Assembly (NCBI GenBank): GCA_937892025.1
Contig: CALAVA010000103.1
Coordinates: 1 to 9,285 of the forward strand
Direction of reading: 5' to 3'
Length of the DNA: 9,285 nt
Origin: an uncultured Bacteroidales bacterium
GTDB taxonomy: Bacteria; Bacteroidota; Bacteroidia; Bacteroidales; WCHB1-69
The notes beneath the pieces are model-generated. The model was not told where the DNA came from. It did not search any database and worked only from the letters and a program-made list of their open reading frames with translations. Within the stretch, counting starts at the first letter, position 1; each line of letters begins with the position of its first letter. The translations under genes and the position numbers were made by a program. Positions 7,701-9,285 of the stretch are shown here, piece by piece.

Positions 7701-8900
7701 AGAGGATAAGGTATTTTGTGTTGTTTGAGACAGATAAATATCTACCGAACTTTTTTGTAAAATAGTACTGATAGATGAGGCATAGAAAGCAATTTTTGTT
7801 ATTACCTTGGGCATACTATCATTTATAATCAAATCACTTTTATATAAATGCTGAGCATAGTTTAGTCCATTTCCGCCAGCGGTAAAAGGCCAGTAATATG
7901 TCCCACCTGCCAGAGAGGTTCCCACTTGGATAGAATCTGCATTAGATATACTACTAAATCTTTTGGATACAAATGGTGTTGCATTATTTGCAGTAGCGTC
8001 ATTGCCATAAGCGTCTCTTGCTGTAAGGCTATAAGAAATACTTGTTCCATAAGGATATTGAGGAATGTATGCTTGCCATAAAGAATCTCCACTATAAGCA
8101 GTCATCAATACAGAATCTACGACCGTTCCCAAATTAGGGTGTGTGGCAGTATAATGTAGATAAGGAGTTTGTATATTCCCTGCCGTTCTTGTAGCCGCTT
8201 TGGCTCTTATCAGATAAGGACCTACATATGGTAATGTGTCATTAAAAGAAGAAAGAAACATTACCACAGGTGATTTTACCTCATAGGTTGAAGCCATAAC
8301 TTTAAAATCATCAATCAACCATCCGTAGTTTATCTGCGTAGCCGTTGTCGCCGTTTTTTTCAATACAAAACGAAATTGTGCTTTGTCGTAAGCAACTTGA
8401 TTGGTTAAATCAAAAGTTTCTTCTTTCCACCAACTATTGGTAGGGATAGCCATACTATCATTGACTTGCCAATCAGAGTAACTTGCAGCATTGAATTGTC
8501 CATTAGAAAAAACACCTGTGCCTTCGTATGAACTTGTAGGTATCGGAGTCCAATTACCTTGTGTTCCCATTTGGTCCAAACGATATTCTATTCTTGCAAT
8601 ATCATAAACAGATACTTTACAAATGTGCGAAAACCGCAAGATAACATAAGCATAATTGGAAAAATCATAAATGGGAGAAGTAAGTACAATGGAGTCGTTT
8701 GTCCATATAGGCACATTCCCGTGCATAGACTTTGTGCCACTTAAGGCATAATTGGTCGTAATAGACCAACCATTAGAAGTGAAAGAACTTGTAGTTCCAT
8801 CAAAGTTTTCGCTGCCTACAGTAAGTGTCTGGGCATTAGCTCTTTGCAGTAATAATAAGAAAACTGCAAAAAGCATCAATTTAAAAACATTCTCTTTCAT
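1776..8900 (-). CDS. Giant secreted multidomain surface protein (jelly-roll, Ig/CARDB-like, repeat modules, parallel beta-helix), no visible sorting domain
   Basis: This gene encodes 2374 residues. The start gives a classical signal peptide (basic MKENVFK, hydrophobic core 8-18, ANA|Q cleavage near 23), and an A-rich leader without Shine-Dalgarno precedes it, as is usual in Bacteroidota. Domains by eye: MAM/jelly-roll 24-205 (ends WLIDDFKV); Ig-like 206-316; module A1 322-504; CARDB-like 507-619 (PNGVIDTNYYDD near 600); Ig-like 620-726; modules A2 735-926, A3 937-1125 and A4 1135-1322; CARDB-like 1325-1437; right-handed beta-helix 1438-1868; CARDB-like 1870-1990; second jelly roll 1993-2152; CARDB-like 2154-2264 and 2266-2360; acidic tail SEDDEW. 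Such proteins are usually type IX secretion cargo that act as adhesins or matrix proteins. No protease or glycosidase active site is evident. Oddly, there is no type IX C-terminal domain, lipobox or C-terminal membrane segment. The ORF and its extracellular nature are certain; the adhesive role is inferred from architecture. Confidence 0.93.
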   Translation of the reverse strand: MKENVFKLMLFAVFLLLLQRANAQTLTVGSENFDGTTSSFTSNGWSITTNYALSGTKSMHGNVPIWTNDSIVLTSPIYDFSNYAYVILRFSHICKVSVYDIARIEYRLDQMGTQGNWTPIPTSSYEGTGVFSNGQFNAASYSDWQVNDSMAIPTNSWWKEETFDLTNQVAYDKAQFRFVLKKTATTATQINYGWLIDDFKVMASTYEVKSPVVMFLSSFNDTLPYVGPYLIRAKAATRTAGNIQTPYLHYTATHPNLGTVVDSVLMTAYSGDSLWQAYIPQYPYGTSISYSLTARDAYGNDATANNATPFVSKRFSSISNADSIQVGTSLAGGTYYWPFTAGGNGLNYAQHLYKSDLIINDSMPKVITKIAFYASSISTILQKSSVDIYLSQTTQNTLSSYEDPMLNGHFLVYSGPIAIKQGWNEITFTVPFLLYPGQNLIYTTYDNSMNCGNSSVTWGYNHTGNINSTSYSATYYRSTGIACNNTGINQGPSSYLPTTRFYFDNKIGDSSSVSMVDIDLTDTIVCSPQKTTPVVAKFRNEGSKNLTSAVFGWALNGVLQNSNVSWRGNVYCDNSDTFQIGSFTPTLNGYDTITIWVNMPNGVIDTNYYDDTITKIVYGTADLEMEFTKKPYNIVYSTGPYDIEAKIHSRIGNLPTNVHLIYVVTTDNDTTIVKADTLGMKYIGDDKWLTTIPCISFESMVNYSITLTDTMGNICNIADSYNITKGTATYDKKWVYDTTLVAGLEMGNTDRNMFPYTIDGGYSWSRNLYLANELTAGTITNLAFKLEEWDDDGSGDSLTKQYCYMKVTNSTSLTTTSYVDPIADGATLVWSGTIPDLTGLYDYWVDIELQTPFTLAAGDNLIVYWIDSCNRYDNHGYSYWWYVSEANNDNYPYTTHVRQSAGNANLTMPSTGSGSTARPIARFQFGHQEIVGGSTIGGYVYVDTNNCKNNRPSDEHVIVDDAKSMWSRIIYPASKLQAGTISKIGFYLSEVDDGGGRYAPVAKPNVFIYMRATTDTAITSSTYVQPFTDGATLVWNGTVPAFDVNWKDYWYDFDLQRPFTINSGENLLVYIVDSSCIGSGDCFYMWYMNNSGIGDSRVASWSGRCDYANANGYQETSPVARFYYNGTIGGSSNSGDYVYTDTSDLLTRGDDEAVIVLDALSGWQKYLYASSELNGGGTMSKIGFYLKECDGRNGTGITKNNIKIYMQAVTDTTFTNGNFVHPLAEGATLVWQGSVPDLSPYSGTYYDFELDIPFTINAGENLKVSIIDSSCTAAGDDYYLWYSSYTNNDTRLSGMFYSRCDFQNATGRPDDLRPVARFYFAGDNTGFSVKDAVALENIIAPREAVPVGNHPISVVIRNKGTNTLDSCTISYSINGGSPIVYTYRGSLEENFVDTVTIGTYNGVVGNFDSLIVYVSYPNGVIDTLTLFDDTLVVAVVPCGGNLSGTYIIGSSANAHFANFEQFKQTVKYCGMGGTIKLTFENGTYGNLDLSSFTSIKTATDTLIITSQSGNAADVVFSSNANTINIGDNKNIYLQDITINNTGYMACVYLQAADNIEIANCALNASFSSFSNSGGIVFNSNGSYNLGNVRILNNTIIGGHSGIYIQFMDISQNNNWANVTIVGNTIKDFYYNGIYGQYGIFDRIVDNKIICGITWNRIVRGILLNQSKIDTIARNTITLEGVQAYGYGMYLSQVANRNGGNYFVVNNEIFNKSSNNYWFQGIYLESSANIYHNTVYDVATSGTQYCLQWNTFYASSIKNNIFYNATSNAPVYLNSDPPTGNLDYNNYFNPANYAIFRNNTPFSLTSWQSNSSQDAHSICIMPNFKDTSINLDIINYKDMMANNVGINEDKVGNNRLKKTSMGAYTAYIATLVSNLSSVQFVEPIDISAGDGTCAPDYTPVKIIISNTGTDSVDFTLNPMKLSLRVSGAISLSIDTTINTGVLDMFEQDTFEIISNLNVSTAGTYYLTAFLTCAVDTFYADDTISKTYAVRLALPMDENFAGGMPSTLSVFGNNTNDGWKVVNGNVNNVVSQYGNAMLVFDGTRGMASKIYTGQMTFVNVNKPTLEFWYYHDTSATSSQMDYTSVAYTLDGGSNFKSLLNLYKNNGIDHGWKQYTLPLDSAIGNNCVRIVFYSMRLSTSEYDGNQYIDRMRIYTKQDIAVSEILLDNMTTCHLYSDVNIVLENKTNQTIDFSEYPTSIQVNIVDTATRQATIPLNNGILMPLQKDTFTIANAMNFINGNYTIFAQIVPSIDDFPNNDTLSTSFVINPELTVVAQQITNSSNCIDINSQVNQNISISNSGNMDMEDLILKLEVSNSSGSIVETLYDTISGVFSVGTQITYVFKKKYVVPQIEEYALALSNGMCDIISNVPYSEDDEW
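3297..4589 (-). other. Right-handed parallel beta-helix region of the giant protein (residues about 1438-1868)
   Basis: Asn-containing turn motifs recur at rung-like spacing of 23-32 residues: NNTI (1592), GNTI (1622), DNKI (1645), RNTI (1673), NNEI (1705), HNTV (1731) and KNNI (1757). Most are followed by a GIY-like strand. The region opens with a capping segment (GTYIIGSSANAHFANFEQF) and closes with DKVGNNRLKKTSMGAY, like the 'GN.R....iGAy' ending common after such helices in Bacteroidota. Known relatives include polysaccharide lyases and adhesins. I see no lyase catalytic signature, so a binding role is more likely than an enzymatic one. Confidence 0.8.
4935..5498 (-). repeat. Module A4 of the giant protein (residues about 1135-1322)
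   Basis: This is the third tandem copy and is closest to A3. Landmarks are GDYVYTDT (1135-1142), MSKIGFYLKECDG (1179-1191), AEGATLVWQGSVPDL (1224-1238), PFTINAGENLKVSIIDSSC (1253-1271), SRCDFQNA (1298-1305) and PVARFYFAG (1314-1322). C1271 and C1300 match the A3 pair. Similarity is clear in protein but loose in DNA, so the duplication is not recent. Confidence 0.85.
5526..6092 (-). repeat. Module A3 of the giant protein (residues about 937-1125)
   Basis: This is the second tandem copy. Landmarks are GYVYVDT (938-944), LQAGTISKIGFYLSE (976-990), TDGATLVWNGTVP (1028-1040), PFTINSGENLLVYIVDSSC (1058-1076), GRCDYANA (1103-1110) and PVARFYYNG (1118-1126). C1076 and C1105 recur at equivalent places in A4, so a module-internal disulfide is plausible. 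A glycine/acid loop (VDDGGG) replaces the DDDGSGD of A2. Confidence 0.85.
6123..6698 (-). repeat. Module A2 of the giant protein (residues about 735-926)
   Basis: This is the first of three near-tandem modules. Landmarks are ELTAGTITNLAFKL (773-786), ADGATLVWSGTIPDL (823-837), PFTLAAGDNLIVYWIDSC (852-869) and ARFQF (921-925). It carries an acidic loop DDDGSGD (790-796) that resembles a Ca2+-binding loop; binding is only a suggestion. Between the DSC and ARF landmarks it is longer than A3 and A4, with an aromatic and Ser/Thr-rich insertion. Confidence 0.8.
7389..7937 (-). repeat. Module A1 of the giant protein (residues about 322-504)
   Basis: This is the first and most divergent of four related beta-sandwich modules. 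It shows the recurring landmarks: KITKIAFY-type strand (ITKIAFY 367-373), nVDIYL (386-390), LVYSGP (411-416), GWNEITF..PF (422-432), PGQNL (436-440) and TRFYF (499-503). The pattern matches a common module in Bacteroidota secreted proteins: a first strand 'ItkIaFy', then 'IYL', 'lVY.G', 'gWn.i....PF', and 'NL.v'. It stands apart from the other three copies, separated by one CARDB-like and one Ig-like domain. The boundaries are approximate. Confidence 0.7.
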
Positions 8901-8923
8901 AATAGAATAATTTTTAATAATGG

Positions 8924-8953
8924 CAAACAGATTCCCAATGTTTGCTTAATCAA
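8924..8953 (-). promoter_or_regulatory. Possible Bacteroidota-type promoter for the giant-protein operon
   Basis: The minus strand has TTG (8953-8951), a 19-base spacer, then TCTGTTTG (8931-8924), one base away from the -7 consensus TAnnTTTG. It lies between the U-tract at 8973-8980 and the giant gene's ATG at 8900, and would give a leader of about 15-20 bases. The spacing is right but the -7 box is imperfect, so this is tentative. Confidence 0.35.
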
Positions 8954-8972
8954 GTTATTAAAGAAATCATAC

Positions 8973-9066
8973 AAAAAAAACGTGGGAATCTATAACCTTG
9001 CTTACCCTGTTAACCATGGCCTTCGCAATGCCCACCAACCGAGGATAAGCAATATTGAAGCCCACG
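8973..9066 (-). terminator. Terminal rod with U8 tract, 3' end of the candidate small RNA
   Basis: The 6-bp CGTGGG/CCCACG stem directly abuts TTTTTTTT (8980-8973) on the minus strand, as in a Rho-independent terminator. The stem encloses 74 bases, including an inner 11-bp helix. Its position about 70 bases before the giant gene means it would separate the small RNA from the operon, or attenuate read-through into it. Confidence 0.5.
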
Positions 9067-9219
9067 CAAATATTATACACAGAAAGATTGAGCATCTTCT
9101 TCTATATAATGAAATTATGGACGTCAACTATTGCTTTACCGTGCGGTTGGTTATCGAAGTTGCGAAGTTCGGTTAACCGCAGATAAAACGTTAGTTCAAC
9201 GTTTTTATGTATGTGTGTT
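8973..9219 (-). ncRNA. Candidate structured small RNA, 6S-like (possibly the Bacteroidales-1 motif)
   Basis: This stretch lies between an exact -7 element (TAAGTTTG, 9232-9225) and an eight-U tract (8980-8973). Visible stems on the minus strand are: AAAACGTT/AACGTTTT (9205-9198 with 9192-9185, loop GAACT); TGCGGTT/AACCGCA (9181-9175 with 9148-9142); CGTGGG/CCCACG (9066-9061 with 8986-8981); and, inside that, TTGCTTATCCT/AGGGTAAGCAA (9052-9042 with 9008-8998, one G-U). The last two are separated by an 8x11-base internal loop, giving a rod with a bubble. The apical part includes CGGTTGGTGGGCATTGC (9041-9025). From memory, E. coli 6S RNA has CGGUUGGUGAGCAUGC at its corresponding apical strand. 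Known 6S RNA sequesters sigma-70 RNA polymerase. The 5' end and identity are uncertain; a cis leader is the main alternative. Confidence 0.5.
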
Positions 9220-9224
9220 CCACT

Positions 9225-9232
9225 CAAACTTA
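9225..9232 (-). promoter_or_regulatory. Exact TAnnTTTG -7 element, inner promoter candidate
   Basis: The minus strand reads TAAGTTTG, a full match to the Bacteroidota -7 consensus. Transcription would start near 9218-9220 and give an RNA of about 250 bases ending at the U8 tract. No TTG at the ideal -33 distance is visible. The box overlaps one arm of a stem, ACTCAA/TTGAGT (9252-9247 with 9227-9222), so it may instead lie inside a longer transcript from the element at 9263-9270. Confidence 0.35.
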
Positions 9233-9262
9233 TCGCTTGGACTTAGTTGAGTTTTCACATTG

Positions 9263-9270
9263 CAAAGATA
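9263..9270 (-). promoter_or_regulatory. Exact TAnnTTTG -7 element, outer promoter candidate
   Basis: The minus strand reads TATCTTTG followed by CA, the most familiar form of the Bacteroidota -7 element, preceded by a T-rich run. The -33 element would fall past the right edge of the window and cannot be checked. A transcript from here would start near 9257 and run through the whole structured region. Confidence 0.55.
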
Positions 9271-9285
9271 CAAAAAAATATTATA

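Noticed and set aside
7862..8092. A 76-residue minus-strand frame inside the giant gene
   Set aside because: It is an out-of-frame shadow of the signal-bearing 2374-residue protein, with no export signal or domain of its own.
8967..9095. A 42-codon minus-strand frame (MLNLSVYN...) through the structured RNA
   Set aside because: It covers the stems and reads straight through the U8 tract (giving VFF). RNA structure explains the region better than coding.
8982..9176. A 64-residue plus-strand frame in the upstream region
   Set aside because: It overlaps the structured RNA on the opposite strand, has no recognisable domain and ends in the GAAGTTCGG repeat-like stem region.

Overview
The window looks like Bacteroidota, most likely order Bacteroidales. 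It is AT-rich. It carries a very long secreted protein made of jelly-roll, Ig/CARDB-like and beta-helix domains, followed by a lipoprotein with a fimbrillin-like N-terminal half. It also shows Bacteroidota-style promoter words (TAnnTTTG) and a start codon without a Shine-Dalgarno sequence. No species can be named from the sequence alone.

Layout, reading along the minus strand from the right edge. (1) 9285 to about 8970 is a non-coding, highly structured stretch. It has two exact TAnnTTTG -7 elements, several perfect stems and a final rod-like fold ending in eight U residues. One 17-base segment closely resembles the conserved apical segment of 6S RNA, so I call a candidate 6S-like (Bacteroidales-1-like) RNA with moderate confidence. 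(2) About 8953 to 8901 holds a possible separate promoter for the following gene. (3) 8900-1776 encodes one 2374-residue secreted modular protein: signal peptide, jelly roll, Ig-like, repeat module A1, CARDB-like, Ig-like, repeat modules A2-A3-A4 in tandem, CARDB-like, a large parallel beta-helix, CARDB-like, a second jelly roll, and two more CARDB-like domains. It stops without a type IX secretion C-terminal domain. (4) After a 16-bp gap carrying a GGAGG box, 1759-215 encodes a 514-residue lipoprotein. (5) A GC-rich stem with a U-rich tail (175-134) probably terminates the operon. (6) 11-134 holds five copies of a 10-11 base word (ACCTTGTGCA) in both orientations.

The two genes are almost certainly co-transcribed. 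The simplest reading is a cell-surface pair: a giant adhesin-like or scaffold-like protein and an outer-membrane lipoprotein. Whether the lipoprotein anchors or partners the giant protein is inference. The points most worth following are the missing sorting domain at the exact gene junction, the base-composition change there, the 6S-like RNA next to the operon, and the short repeat cluster.
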